This document shows, in pieces, positions 49,270-61,870 of a stretch of 64,000 bases of DNA. Source of the stretch: Mya arenaria (Eukaryota > Mollusca > Bivalvia > Myida > Myidae); contig NC_069122.1 of assembly GCF_026914265.1 (NCBI RefSeq), positions 34,647,473 to 34,711,472 of the forward strand, given 5' to 3'. Position 1 is the stretch's first letter, and each line of letters begins with the position of its first letter. The notes beneath the pieces are model-generated. The model did no database searches, was not told where the DNA came from, and worked only from the letters and a program-made list of their open reading frames with translations. The translations under genes and the position numbers were made by a program.

Positions 49270-51261
49270 ATGGATGGATTCCAGAAGCCGGTTATGATGG
49301 ATCTTCCCGTCAATGTTCTTCTGCAAATATTCAAATATCTTTCCCACGAGGACCTGATAAGCGGCGTACGACGCACGTGTAAAGTATGGAACCAGCTGAC
49401 ATACGAGCGAGTATTTTGGCGGGAAATAAGCTTGTCACTCTTTCCTGGATGTGGACTTGCAACCAAGTCATTTTTGGAGCTTATTGCTGATACTGTCGAT
49501 AGTATTGAAACATTAGTTGTCGATCTGGATAAATTAGAATCTAAAGTCATCGACCACGAAGGAATATATTGTCCAAATTTGAAGGAGGTCTGTCTGAAAG
49601 GCGGCTACTCGTGCAGTGTTTTTGAGGAGCATTATGATGATGTTAATCAATGTTTGAGGAATTTGTCCGAAAAATATAGTGGACTAGAATCTCTGAAATT
49701 GGTTTGCTCGGACTTTATAACTGATCAGATGAATACGAACGATACGTTAAACGAGCAGTCAGGGTCATCAACGATCGAAACATTATTTCCGAATCTGAAA
49801 TCCGTCACTTTCGCCAGAAATTCGGACCGTACACCAGGGTTTAATGAAGGCGAGCTTAAACGGTTCTTGGCAAGTCATAGGCACTTGAAAGAGTTATCAA
49901 TTAAAAATTGTGCCCTGAAAGCTAGTACGCTTGAACTTATATTTACGGAAATGCCAGACATTAAAAAGCTGGACTTACGAAATTCGTTGAGTAGCTTGGA
50001 ATTCGAGTTCGATGCATTGGACTTAATTTCTGAAAAGATCTGCCTTACAAACCTGAGGGTTTTAGTTCTGTGTGAATGCAAATTAAGCGACAAGTTATTG
50101 AGAAGTTTCGCAAGGCACAGCCAGCATTTGGAAGAACTTCTGTTGACTGGGGTTGAAGGCATAACGAACATCGGACTTGAAAGTGTAGCTATGTGTTGCC
50201 CGAAATTGAAACGTTTATTGTTGAATAACAACCCATTTCTTCACGTAAAATCTAATGTGACCGATGCGGGAATTGAAAGAATAGCTGAACATTGTCATCA
50301 ACTGAAAGTTCTCAATTTGCGCCATTGTACGGAAATAAGCGACGTGGCCATTAATGCAGTAGCTTCAGGCTGTCGTTGGCTGGAAGAATTGTATGTGTCG
50401 GACTGTCTTTCACTAACGGACATGTGCTTGGTGAATCTTGTGAAAAACTGCACAAGACTTTCAGTTTTGGACGTAAGCAACTGTTCACAATTGACCTCTA
50501 AATCGGTGAATGCAATTTTAACGCAGTGTAAAGCACTGAGGAGATTTTCTGTTGGTATGTGTCACAGAGTGAAAGACATAAGCCTTGTACATGAGGAAGA
50601 AGACGACGAAACTGCTAGAATAAGTGATACCATGAACGGTTCCAAGATGGAAGAGCCATTACCGTCGCAAGCAAAAGACACAACAGTGTATGTTCGATAT
50701 GATGCTTTGAACTTAGGAAAGCATTCACACGTCTATCGTTTGGATTTCCACTTCTGCTCGGCCCTAACCAACGCATGCATCAAACAATTAGCCAACTACT
50801 GTAGGGATTTGCGCGAATTGAACGTTCAGGCATGTGCGCTAGTTACAAACGCTGGCGTGAAAGAAATTGTAAAGAAATGTACATTTCTACGCAAGTTGAA
50901 TATTTCTGGCGGTTCAATGTCACAAACAAGCCGTCTGACCGATTCTTGCTTGGAAGACATAGCAGTGAATGCAAAGAATCTGGAAAATCTGACTATCACT
51001 CAAAACTTTAATATAACCGCCGAGAGTGTTTTTGAAGTGGTCAGAAAGTGCCCGCAAATAATGTTGGTGGTAGTTGACCACGGGGCACGAAACAAGCGAT
51101 CAAACATCGTGCAGGATAGGCTGATCGATCTGTCGGGAGAAGTTCCGGAGAAGACGATATGTCTCCAGTTCCGGGCCCGCACGGCCGAAGTGCACGTTTA
51201 CCGGAACTGCGAACTCTACATCCGATCACAAACGGTCAGACCGGAACTGCTGACGGAATAG
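49270..51261 (+). CDS. F-box / leucine-rich-repeat protein (FBXL type), intronless
   Basis: 663 residues in one exon. Residues 8-50 form an F-box (MDLPVNVLLQIFKYLSHEDL, then VCKxWN-like CKVWNQLTYERVFW), the part that docks on SKP1 in SCF ubiquitin ligases. From about residue 190 to 610 run cysteine-containing LRRs of the FBXL kind (LKVLNLRHCTEISDVAINAV, LSVLDVSNCSQLTSKSVNAI, LRELNVQACALVTNAGVKEI). An acidic insert (HEEEDDETARISD, about 437-449) interrupts them. The C-terminal 60 residues are non-LRR. Substrate recognition by the LRRs is the family role; which FBXL this is I cannot say. ATG 49270 follows an in-frame-free leader with a possible acceptor at 49188-49189, so a 5' untranslated exon is likely. 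Lack of introns may mean a retrogene origin or simple intron loss. Confidence 0.92.
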   Translation: MDGFQKPVMMDLPVNVLLQIFKYLSHEDLISGVRRTCKVWNQLTYERVFWREISLSLFPGCGLATKSFLELIADTVDSIETLVVDLDKLESKVIDHEGIYCPNLKEVCLKGGYSCSVFEEHYDDVNQCLRNLSEKYSGLESLKLVCSDFITDQMNTNDTLNEQSGSSTIETLFPNLKSVTFARNSDRTPGFNEGELKRFLASHRHLKELSIKNCALKASTLELIFTEMPDIKKLDLRNSLSSLEFEFDALDLISEKICLTNLRVLVLCECKLSDKLLRSFARHSQHLEELLLTGVEGITNIGLESVAMCCPKLKRLLLNNNPFLHVKSNVTDAGIERIAEHCHQLKVLNLRHCTEISDVAINAVASGCRWLEELYVSDCLSLTDMCLVNLVKNCTRLSVLDVSNCSQLTSKSVNAILTQCKALRRFSVGMCHRVKDISLVHEEEDDETARISDTMNGSKMEEPLPSQAKDTTVYVRYDALNLGKHSHVYRLDFHFCSALTNACIKQLANYCRDLRELNVQACALVTNAGVKEIVKKCTFLRKLNISGGSMSQTSRLTDSCLEDIAVNAKNLENLTITQNFNITAESVFEVVRKCPQIMLVVVDHGARNKRSNIVQDRLIDLSGEVPEKTICLQFRARTAEVHVYRNCELYIRSQTVRPELLTE

Positions 51262-51559
51262 TCCGCTGGTGATTAATGGATGTAAACAGACATGTTTGTT
51301 TTTCATCAGAGTGGAGGGGCAAAATAATATTTGAAATAAACAATAAGAATCATGTACTTAAATGACAAGGAGGGAGCAGGAAAGATCATCTGAGGTGTGT
51401 TTCACTGCTAATTAACATGATAACCATACTTATACTGTTTCATAAGGAGTGTGCAATGAATGTCAACTGTGATATGTTGAACGTAGATTTTCATTTTATT
51501 GCGATATTCGTATAAAATCAAAACATACACTGTTAAAAACATACATGTTGGGTGAAAGA

Positions 51560-51900
51560 CCTATAACTACTTACTAGATAATGCATTTATATAAAATATT
51601 ATTTACTGATGATAAGATTGTAACCGTGTATTTAATAGCTGAAAACGCACAAATAATAATTGACAGGTGGGTCCTTCAATATTTACTGTGATCAATTATC
51701 GTCTCATATGGTAGAAATATCGTTTTTTCTGCACCTTTCTCTCAAATTAAACACGGCATCCTTTATAAGAATCATTGTTTTCGATATTTATTCAACATTT
51801 TCGGTAAATTAACGAAATTTCGTTAATTGTGGTACTGCTTATTAGGGAGAAAGAGTGCACCATTAAACGTTAAAAGGTGCTTTATGAATATAACTAGCGG
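51560..51900 (+). repeat. Dispersed repeat, uninterrupted copy
   Basis: The stretch from ACTTACTAGATAATGCATTT to GAGTGCACC matches 61125-61735 (ACTTCTTACTAAATAATGCA onward) at moderate identity, except that the latter contains the 315-bp MITE copy C. Shared phrases include AATAGCTGAAAA and ATTAAACA(C/A)GG(C/T)ATCCTT. Noncoding. Confidence 0.7.
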
Positions 51901-52418
51901 TTGAATTTCTTAAGGAAAAAATAGTATATATTTTTATTGTTAGATATGTTTAATAACATATGTATAAGAAGTAGATCACAGTTTTTTATGTAGAACAAGT
52001 GCCAATAATAAATTTATAGATACTAATATTTAAACATAAATGTTTGATGCCGAGGAAGATTCTTTATAAGCGCTTAGTTTCAGAACAAATTCTATAATAC
52101 TAATTTTATTTGTATCGAGATGTTGTCATTTGAACCTTGTCATGGAATAATATCATATGTTTAAACCAACGAGTGCCAAAAGCATGATTTTTATATAAAC
52201 TTGCATGTACTTAGTCATGGTCGTTAGGCTGTTTTTAAAAAGTAGAATGAAATTTATTTAATGGTCTAATAAAATTTCCAGAACTCGTTATCGTGTTCTT
52301 TTTATTGTTCTAGTGTTGTTCCGATGACCGAACTCCGGATCGAGTCGGCACGTGACACGATAGTGACACGAATTAAAAAACCGGTAATTTCCGTATGATT
52401 TAGTTTAAGATATATTTA

Positions 52419-52806
52419 CTCACAAAATGTTTTAAGAAATAAGTAGTTAATTGCATACAGTTGAATGTGTTTTTCCTGCTAAATGTTTTTTTTTTCGTTA
52501 TAAGAAGCATTCCAAATAATTAAATGTGAATCTGTCCGGTAAGCCCATCTATGGATGCAGGCCTGACCGTTAATACATATAATAAAACGTCTGCCAAGCA
52601 GTAAATTGTTTTGTTCACGTTCATGATGATGGCGATTTTAGAACTATCCTTAGTGCCGAGAATCGGTAAAAAAATCCTGATTGATAACCAGGGATGCAAA
52701 CCGATCGATGCTGATTTATTAATGATCGATCTCATTCATACATGTTTTCAAAGAAGACATTCACTTGTATTCAATTAACTACTTATTTCTTAAAACATTT
52801 TGTGAG
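52419..52806. repeat. Foldback element with perfect 35-bp arms
   Basis: CTCACAAAATGTTTTAAGAA... (52419-52453) is exactly reverse-complementary to 52772-52806, and less exact pairing continues inward (CATACAGTTGAATGTG against CATTCACTTGTATTC). The 318-bp interior has no coding. Exact arms suggest recent insertion. Confidence 0.8.
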
Positions 52807-55369
52807 CATTTTATATCGGACAGCTGTATCGAGCAATTTCATTGGATGATCATTGTCCACACATAAAAAGGCAAATTAACAGTCCTGTGTGAAAACTCGG
52901 TGTATTGTGTACTTGTGCAGAATGCAAAAGTTAGAAATGCGTATGCAATGTAAATATTTAATGTTAGTTTAATTATTTAATCCGTGTGATACATGTAGTT
53001 GTCTTCAGTTTGAACCGTGTCAGGATTGCGCAATCGGTCTTCTGTCCCTTGTTTTTATAATATATACACAGTACACCAGAAGGGTAAGAACTCGAGGGAA
53101 CCCCCTGTGGTTACAACCGCCAATTTTCCATAAGGTAACGAAACTAATCACCAAAATTCAATGAATCGGTGCTATCTTTTGGTAGGGTCGGATAACTCGG
53201 ATAAAAAACGCGTTGACTCGTAGTTGTATGTAACCGTTTAATGAAACATTTTGCAAAAGTTATTTCCCTTGACTATAATTTTGCCATTGTATATAATTTT
53301 GCCATTGTAACTATATCAACAGAGTAATACACAGGTGAATATTCTTTCATGTTTTAAGTGTGTATCTTGGGCCATTTAAGGTTCATAGTTAATACTTTTT
53401 CATTAAAGACATGTTGAAATGATGCTCTGTAGATGATGTCAACAATATTCGGGTTGATTTATCATTACAGAGGCGAGCTTCGAGGTGAATCGAACGCGGA
53501 AATAAAATGAACATGAACCATACTGGTTGACGGTACATTTCCGAACAGGGAACAAATCCGGAACACCAGCTAAAACACGCGTTTGTTTACCGTGATCGAT
53601 TTTTCAATGATCAAGATCAATACAAAGGCTTGCCTTGGTCACATTTGCGAAGTTTCATCTTGTTTTGTTGAGTATTTTCTAAAAAAAATGCCGTTCAATG
53701 TTTATACCTTAAAGATCAAAATGTAGCTCACGGGGGAATGACGTCAGAGGGCGCACACTCATCTTTAGGTTTTGCTGTTATGTTGACCTACATTTATGAT
53801 ATTTATAAATAGAAATCACGCTTTACATTTGAATTTCATGTTTTGAAAAACATCGGAAACAATAAATAACTTTGCAGCTAAGTGTTTATTTAATATAGCA
53901 TACTTATTAATTATAATCGTATGACCATGTATATTCGAGTGTTCGGTATTTGTGCCCTCCATAGCATAAATTTAAAGGTGATTTACTGTCTATAAAATGA
54001 ACAATTTTCGACATAAAATTGATGAGATCTTGAATCTGTACTTTGACAGATTTTGTCACATTAAACAAAGATGTTTCATATGCAATTTTAACTTGCTACA
54101 ACAAAAACTCTCCAAGATCATTGTGAAAAACCTCAAAAAGTGTTCGGATTTGTGACCTTAGCCAGTACGTGTTAATTATATGCTTTTTGGTGGTTTTAAG
54201 AGATTGATCAGTGAAATAAAATTCATATTTCACTGTTTAGTGAAATAAAATTCATATTTCACTGTTTCAAACAGTAAAAATATTACCTTAAATTGTGATG
54301 TTCTAATGATCGATTATTTTGGATAATTAATTGGTTGTGCCAGAAATCGGTGACAATCAATTATATTTGTTCTGAAATGATCATCAATAACAGCAACAGT
54401 AACACTAAATAACTTCAAAGACACTCATAAGGATAATGAATTATTGAACAAGAATAAAATTACAAATCAAGGTATTGTCAAAAACCAATTGTACTATCGA
54501 TAATTACATGTAGTTATTTGAGTGTCACTGATAATCAGTAGTCAGACTGCAACAGACTCCCTACACTAAACCTGAATGTTTTTCACTATTACAAATTTTA
54601 GCCTGCGGTCAGTTCCAAATCTTGCATCAGGGAGCACAGGGCTTGGAAAAAAATAAATGACGTCTTTAATGAAGTGAAGTTACATTCCCAAATGATTTGG
54701 CGCAATTTCCCAAAAATATATAATCAGATAACTAAAAGAACAATTGTCTGTTTCAATGTAAGATAATTATATATTTCACCTTGCAAATAATAAAAGTAAA
54801 TGTTTCAGTCATGGCTACGCCACTCTTGAAATAAAGCTTTCAGTGCTCACTCAGTGAAATATACTAGCATCTTACACTTAAATAAAAATTATCTTATATG
54901 TATTATTCTCAGCACAGATATTCATTGTACCTGGAACCAATAACAAATATTCTACTCCCAGATATTATGCTGCAATATGCATATACTGGTTGAGTACTTC
55001 CTACAGACCAGTACCTCAATTACTGCCAGCTTTCCTAGAGCCTTAATTGATCATTTTAACAAAATAACAATCAGAAAGAGCATGTCAATAAATGTAAACA
55101 TGACTTCAAACATTCTCTCTTATAATTTCTATTCAATATAAACGGCACTTGGTTTACATTTGAAAAAGCTATAGATACATGTCACAAGTTATTAAAGTTT
55201 TGATGTTGAAGAAACCCATCAAAACCTGTTTAAATTTGGCCAGCTTTAACCTGTACTCAATTAGTAATATGTTTACAGAAAAAGATTGTAAAATGTATGA
55301 AATAGATAATAATTATAAATGATATAAATATTATTCTTTGTCTAATCTTAACCAGGTCTAAATCACACC

Positions 55370-58300
55370 ATGGCAAGCCTCGCTGATCAGTTGAAGGCTG
55401 TTCAGCTAAAGAAGTCTACTGAACCGATCAAAGACTTCTCAAGTGCTAGAACTGCAGGATTTATGAAAGATGAAGACATTAAAGGTTTGGGATTACTGTA
55501 TCTATAGACAGTCTGCATCTCACCCAAGGTGTTTGTGGTTCTATATAGCCCGCTGGAAGGGGGCATTTTTCTTTGCCTCTTGCCAAGGAAAAGGATTTGT
55601 ATCATATAACAGCTGTTTCCACAAACCAGCTCAAATTAATTAATAGAGAACTTAAAATCATGATTATATAACTGCCAAGTTTGTTTCCCATTTCAAGCCC
55701 TACTGGCCAAAGGCCAGGAAAGCGTATGCCATGGTGCAGTGTATGTCTTCTGTACGTCTATGCATCTGTAAACCATTGCGATACAGTCTTCAGTTTTAGA
55801 GTGTGCAGTTGGTATTCATTTGTACTCTCCCTTGCTTTTGTTAAAGAGGTGAAAATTATAGTTAGAATGGGTTGTTTGAATTTAAGCAGGCCAGAAGAGC
55901 TTATACAATTGCACAGTGTCATTCTTGGCCACACTTGGGTTCACAAGTTTTCTATACTTATATAGGGAAATCATTGCAAATCTTCTTGTTTCAAACCACA
56001 AGGCACATACCTTTAAAATTAGTTATGTAGCATCATAGGATGGCCCTCTACCAGGTTTGTTCATATTATGCCCCTGTGTTCAAACTGGCCCCACCCCGGT
56101 GGATAATTTTGAAAATAAATACCAGTATTGTGTTTGGATGACCATGACTGACCTTTTGACCTACTTTCTTATTTTTGAAGCTACAGCAATGAACATGGAC
56201 CTTGTGTTCAATCTTGTAAACAAATATCAATGTTAGTCCTCAGATGACTTTGATTGTGACTGACTTCTCGACCTACTTTTTTATTTGTGGATCTACTGCA
56301 ATAAAATTTGGACCATGTGAACAGTTTTCGCTAACGAGTATCAATGTTGGCCTCAGATGACCTTTAACTGTGACCTTTTGACCTTCATTATATTTTTAAA
56401 GCTACACCAATGAAATTTGAAATTTGAGAACAGTTTTGAAAACAAATCTAAATGTTGTGTTTGGATGATCTTGATTGTGACCTTTGACCTAGTTTCTTAT
56501 TTTTCAAGCACTGCATTGAATTTTTGACTATGTGTACAGTTTTGACATTCGACAATATTGACATTGACAGGTGATCTTTTGTTATACTTTCTTATTTTTC
56601 AAGCCACAGCAATGAAATTTGGACCATTTATACAGTTTTGAGAACAAATTTCAAGCTGAGATATTTGGTGTGTAGCATTGTCTTATGGTCCTCTACCAAG
56701 ATTGTTCAAATTATGCCCCTGAGTTCCAAATTAGCCCGGCCCTGAGGGTCACCTGTGTTATTGAAAGATATAAAGGAAAATGTTATCCTCATGTCTGAAA
56801 CAAAAGGCTTAGAGATAAGATATTTGGTATGTAACATTTTCTAGTGGTAAGAAAGGCTTAAAACTTTCTCTCAGGTGAGTGATTTAGAGCCATAATGGCC
56901 CTGTTAGTATTTCTATCAAACTCATACAGCAGTTTGATATACATGAGAGTTCTGTTCCATTTGAAAACCACTGATCTGCTCACTACATTTTCTTCCCTCA
57001 CATGTTGAACATGCAACGTTTTCAGCTCGACCATTCAGAAAACTTTCCAAGAGAACTATACGAATGCTGCCTATTACCCATACGTACATGCTCTAGATTG
57101 AAACTGACCCCAGGAGCCATGCCCGTAGAGTATAGGCCCTCATAGGCTTCTTGTCATGATTTAATGAGCACATCAATAATGATGTTAGCTTGAAAATGCT
57201 TGTAATAAATTTAGTAACATAATTGCATCGGGATACTACAGACTTTTTGTAATTTCTGAGGCCCCTGAACTTATAATTAGGTATAATAAGATATTCACAA
57301 GGTGTGGGCCATCTTTTCAATGTGTATGTAGTTCTATCACATTTTCATTGATCCTGTCTAATTTGGTTAGAATAATGTTAAAACTAATAGCTTTATTGGT
57401 CTGTCCAGGCAACGCAAATTTAGTTTGTATTTCTTTCTTCACGTTGAACTGAAACTCTTTTTTCACAATATGTTGTTGTAAGCTTATTGACAAAGGGGCC
57501 TCAAACTGTTTAACAGTTGCTTATACTTATAGTAGTACATGAACATTTAAGATCATGTTATTTTTCGTATTTTAGCTTATGAGAAATCAGTGTTGGAAGT
57601 GAATACAGAGCACTGGATTGACCTGTTGAAAGATGAAACATTCCCTACAGAGTTGTGCCCCTTTCTTCTTGAGGAAGCCAAGGTCTTTCTTGCAGTGTAT
57701 GAGAGGTAATTAACATCTTGTTTTAACACCGGGTCTCGACCTACTACATGACTACAAACATAAAATGACAGTTCTACTTTTAGCAGAGATTTTGAGGTAC
57801 TTATCAAAGTTACCCTTTTTCTTACGTGTTGTAGTACACAAACATGAATTGGGAAAACAATCGAGGCCTTTTAATTATTATTTTAGTGTGCCATAGATTG
57901 ACCAGATTTGGAATGAACCTTGGTTCTAAAAATTTACAGAATTAACCAGTAAGCATTTTCTTAGATTTGCCGATTTATCTCCAAATTTGGCGATCTGCAC
58001 GCGAAAAATAATAACAAGATCACCTGGGCGCAACTGACGTTACTGCCATTGAACATGTCAATACAAGTTATTGATCGGAAACCGATTTTCCAATAAATGC
58101 CACCACAACCTTGAACCTTACGTACTGACCCCAAAATATATAGGAGTGATTTACTCACCATGACCTATGTGCAATCCGGGGCAATCTAAATAGTATGCAC
58201 AATCTCAAATATCCACAATTTGAGGACTCAAACAAGTACATTGTAATTTATAAGCTATTGATCGTAAACCAATGTTCTAAGAAAAGTCACCATGCCCTTG

Positions 58301-59516
58301 ACCTACTGACCTCAAAATCGATAGGAGATTTAGGTAAATTGCAAATTTTGTTGTCTTAATTCCAACTTTATTGGACCTAGGGAGTTCTAGGAATCAAAGT
58401 CTTTTGGAGAAACAACCCGGCCAAGGTTATATCCCATACAGCAGTCTAACATAGCCTTTCTGGAATGCCTATACTCCTAATTCTCCTACATGTAGGCAGT
58501 TCTGAAAATTTAAAGGTGCTTTATGCACCTGTCAATTACAACCACGGCCCCAGGTCCGTGTGTATACCGGGGATAGCTGAGAAAATGGGCTGTGTTTTTA
58601 CCTTTCGGGTGACCATGCAGTGCCGAGTGAATGGGGTGGTTTTGTCTTTGTGCAAAATATAGCAGGGAATAGGCCTAACCTAAGGTCCCTTGGGTGCGCA
58701 GGGCGGGGATTTTAGTCTGGGTTGGCCTGACCGAAAGTCAAAGTCCCCACTATTCCCCAGACCAGGGGGGGGGGGGGGGGGGAGGGGGCGTGGTTACATT
58801 TGACTGGTGCATTATTATGACCCGAATGGATGTAATGAAACACAAATTACATTTGTATCACCATTTCAGATTGTACTTAAACAAAGACAGTGACGTGATC
58901 AAGAACACAGATTGGAAAGATACTATCTCCGATGACGAGAGGATACTTCTCGACGTTCTCGAAAACAGGCTGCAAAACGCAATGGATGTTTTCACAAAAG
59001 ATGGATTCGCTTTTGTCAAAACATCCAGCAGGAGTGCTAAAGATGCACCACTAGTTCAGAACAATTTCAAACAACTGTACCTCTCTGAACTTGATTCATA
59101 TCCCGAATCTAATCGATCAGAAAATATCAAAATCACGTGCTTGCTCAAAGCAGCTTTTGATGCTCTGAGAGTAAAAACTGCAGGAGAGGTCATTGATATG
59201 TTTCTCCGAAGTGAGAGAATATATCAGGATCTTTTGCTGGCTGCCGTTAATCAAGTCAGCAAATACCACGAACATTTCGTCATTCGAAAATTTGTTGACA
59301 TAGATGTGGACATGGAATTTAGAGGATTTGTTTGGAAGAACGAGCTTGTGGCCTTGTCACAGTACAACTATGCAATATACTCAGAAAGACTCGCGAGCAA
59401 CAAGGCAATGTATGGGGATATGGTGAAGAAATACTACGATGACAAAATCAAACCAAAGCTCACAAGCACAGACTTCCCCGAAAACACCATTATTGACTTT
59501 GCAATATGCGAAAATG
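55370..59516 (+). CDS. CDC123/D123-family protein, first three coding exons (3' end beyond window)
   Basis: Exons: 55370-55484, 57576-57705, 58870-59516, joined in phase to 297 codons plus one base, then a donor AATG/GTAGGT. CDC123 helps assemble translation factor eIF2 and has an ATP-grasp-like fold. Support: GFAFVKTSSRSAKDAP (about residues 128-142) fits the family's FPKL..SAPKDA-like strand; FVIRKFVDIDVDMEFRGFV (about 219-236) fits its RKW..l...EFRCFV block; NELVALSQYN (240-249) fits the following ISQRdy strand. The acidic Asp/Asn-Pro metal motif of the family would lie in the missing part. It is longer before the core than human CDC123 and may be a D123-like paralogue rather than the orthologue, so no symbol is given. 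The MITE at 58523-58811 ends 58 bp before exon 3. Confidence 0.75.
56110..56720 (+). repeat. ~115-bp tandem repeat in intron 1 of the CDC123-like gene
   Basis: Five or so imperfect units with the phrases GACCTACTTTCTTATTTTTG, AAGCTACAGCAATGAAATTTGGACC and ACAGTTTTGAAAACAAAT. The units are diverged and lose parts to the right. It is of a type common in bivalve introns (from general familiarity). Noncoding. Confidence 0.75.
58523..58811. mobile_element. Short inverted-repeat element, copy 2 (with a long G run)
   Basis: Left end ATGCACCTGTCAATTACAAC; right end inverse GTTACATTTGACTGGTGCAT. It matches 3350-3641 through the interior but has a run of about 18 G at 58767-58785. Its frame runs open into exon 3 of the CDC123-like gene and would add a false poly-Gly N-terminus; the real exon begins at 58870. 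Confidence 0.8.
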
Positions 59517-59549
59517 GTAGGTTTGCTTAAACATTGTACTCAATTTTAG

Positions 59550-60620
59550 CTCACCTGAGCACGAAGTGCTGAAGGTGAGCTATTGTGATCGCCCTGTGTC
59601 CGTCGTCTGTCATCGTTGTCCGTCGGCGTCCGTCGTCAACAATTTGACTGTTAACACTCTAGAGGTCACACTTTAGGCACAATCTTAATGAAACTTGGTC
59701 AGAATGTTACCCTCAATAAAATCTTGGACGAGTTCGATATAGGGTCATCTGGGGTTAAAAACTAGGTCACCAGGTCAAATTAAAGGAAAAGCTTTTCAAC
59801 ACTATAGAGGTCACATTTATGACTGTATCTTCAGGAAACTTGGTCAGAATGTTAATAATCTCTAGGTCAAGTTCGAATCTGGGTCATGTGCGGTCAAAAA
59901 CTAGGTCACCAGGTCAAATTGAAGGAAAAGCTTGTTAACACTCTAGAGGTCACATTTATGACTATATCTTCATGAAAATTGGTCAGAATGTTTATATTAA
60001 TAATCTTTAATTCAAGTGTAAGTCTGGGTCATGTGCGGTCAAAAAGTAGGTCACCAGGTCATATCATAGGAAATGCTGTTTAGCACTCTATAGGTCACAT
60101 TTATGACTGTATGTATGACTGTATGAAACTAAGTCAGAATGTATATATTGATTAGCTCTAGGCCAAGTTCGTATCTTGGTCATGTCAGGTCAAAGACTAG
60201 GTCACCAGATCAAATTGAAGGAAAAGCTTGTAAACACTCTAGAGGTCACATTTATAACTATATCTTCATGAAAATTGGTCAGAATGTTTATATTAATAAT
60301 CTCTAAGTCAAGTTTGAATCCAGGTCATGTGTGGTCAAAAACTAGGTCATTAGGTCAAATCATAGGAAAAGCTTGTTAGCACTCTAGAGGTCACATTTAT
60401 GACTGTATGTTCATGAAACTTTGTCAGAATGTTTATATTGATTAGCTCTAGGCCAAGTTTAAATCCGGGTCATATGCTGACAAAAACTAGGTCACCAGGT
60501 CAAATAATAGGAAAAGCTTGTTAACACTCTAAAAACTAGGTCATCAGGTCAAATAATAGGAAAAGCATGTTTACACTCTAAAGGCCACATTTATGACCAT
60601 AAGTTTATGGAACTTGACAC
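59550..60620 (+). mobile_element. Bivalve-style repeat with GGTCACCAGGTCAAA units
   Basis: Begins AGCTCACCTGAGCACGAAGT, with GTGAGCTATTGTGATCGCCC and CCGTCGTC phrases, then about eight units of roughly 110 bp containing CTAGGTCACCAGGTCAAAT, GGAAAAGCTTGTTAACACTC and TAGAGGTCACATTTATGACT. It sits right after exon 3 of the CDC123-like gene, in its intron. A diverged relative is at 14330-15245. No coding potential. Confidence 0.75.
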
Positions 60621-61170
60621 TTTTCATGTTTATACTCCAACCATAAGAAGAACAGAAAATAAAAATGTACAAACAAAGACAATTACGCATCCTTTCTAAG
60701 GTAACAGACCACCAGACTGACATTTCAAATTCTCTAAAACTGTAATACCCTCAACTATAATATTTAACATGTAGCTTTGAAAACTAGTCCTAAATTTGTT
60801 TTAATTAAGTCCCCTCTCATTGCACTTTCCATTGCCCTGAAAAAAACACTTATTCCCTCCCCCTATCACAATTGCCCTCGCCCTGAAAACACTTATTTCA
60901 CACTCGAATTGGATCAGCAGAGCGATACAGGGCCTTCAGGGCCCTCTTGTTAGTTTGTATGGGTTTTTTTTCAAAGTAAGAAGTAAGATTATTGTGATAA
61001 CCGTTCTGTCGGTGTCGGCATCGTTACGAAATTAAGAAGTGCGTTTTGTTCAAGTGGCACTCTTATTCAAAATCAATACATACACATGTATAACACACAT
61101 AAATTTTGATTAATAAACCATTAACTTCTTACTAAATAATGCATTTATGGAAAATATTAATTACTGACAA

Positions 61171-61485
61171 TGCCTAAAAAATACATTTGGTTCGGGTTAC
61201 CCGACCCTACCTCCGGAATAGGCGCCGACCCTACCGTTTTTATAGTCAGTTTGAACAAAAAATGAAAAACTTGGAAGAATTTTTTTTTTTTTTTTTCTTT
61301 TTTTTTTTTTTTTGGTTTTTAAATATGGAGTTTAAAACTTTATGCTTATACAGGAGATAACTTTAACACTATTCTCCAATGATGAAAATGACATTCTAAT
61401 ATAAAGCTTAATAATAAAAAAAAGCCTACCTACCCTACCTAATTTTAAAAAGGATGTAACCCTAACCAAACAATTTTTTAAGGCC
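61171..61485. mobile_element. PIF/Harbinger-like GGCC MITE, copy C, inside another repeat
   Basis: Left end (T)GCCTAAAAAATACATTTGG, right end inverse of GGCCTTAAAAAATTGTTTGG. It interrupts the repeat shared with 51560-51900: the flanks TTACTGA and AAGATTG join up in the other copy with nothing between. The flanking triplets are CAA and TAA, a 3-bp target copy with one later change. Confidence 0.85.
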
Positions 61486-61870
61486 TAACAAGATTGTAAC
61501 AATGTATTCAATAGCTGAAAAGGCAAAAATATTAAATGTTTGGTAAATGCTAAAAGATTTACCGTACGGTGATCTATTTTTCTCTTATAAGGCACTTTTC
61601 TTTCATATTAAACAAGGTATCCTTCATAAAAGTGCTATTGTTTTTGACATTTATTCATCCTTTTTGGTAAATTAAAACAATCATATTAATTGTGATAAGT
61701 CTTATTTGGGAATGAGAGTGCATCTTAAATATATTATTTCAATGGTCAAATCATCTTTTCATGAACTTCACTTACACTAGCAGTTTTAGAAAATTGTTGA
61801 AGTGAACATTTCATGACAATGTTAGTAGAGAAATTATGCATTAGTAACAACAAAATGCATCACCAAAGTC

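Larger units (their letters stand above)
51262..55369. other. Intergenic, repeat-bearing, no gene seen
   Basis: An AATAAA-type signal at about 51335 may end the F-box transcript. Contents: a repeat at about 51560-51900 that reappears at 61125-61760; a foldback with exact 35-bp arms (52419-52453 and 52772-52806); a tandem pair AGTGAAATAAAATTCATATT at 54212-54268; and an inverted pair around 54745-54780 and 54850-54890 resembling 33475-33590. An acceptor at 55355-55356 just before the next ATG means a 5' exon of the CDC123-like gene may lie here. Confidence 0.5.

Noticed and set aside
58694-58869. Extra N-terminus with a glycine run fused to the CDC123-like exon
   Set aside because: This part belongs to the transposon at 58523-58811; an AG acceptor at 58868-58869 marks the true exon start and fits the phase from exon 2.
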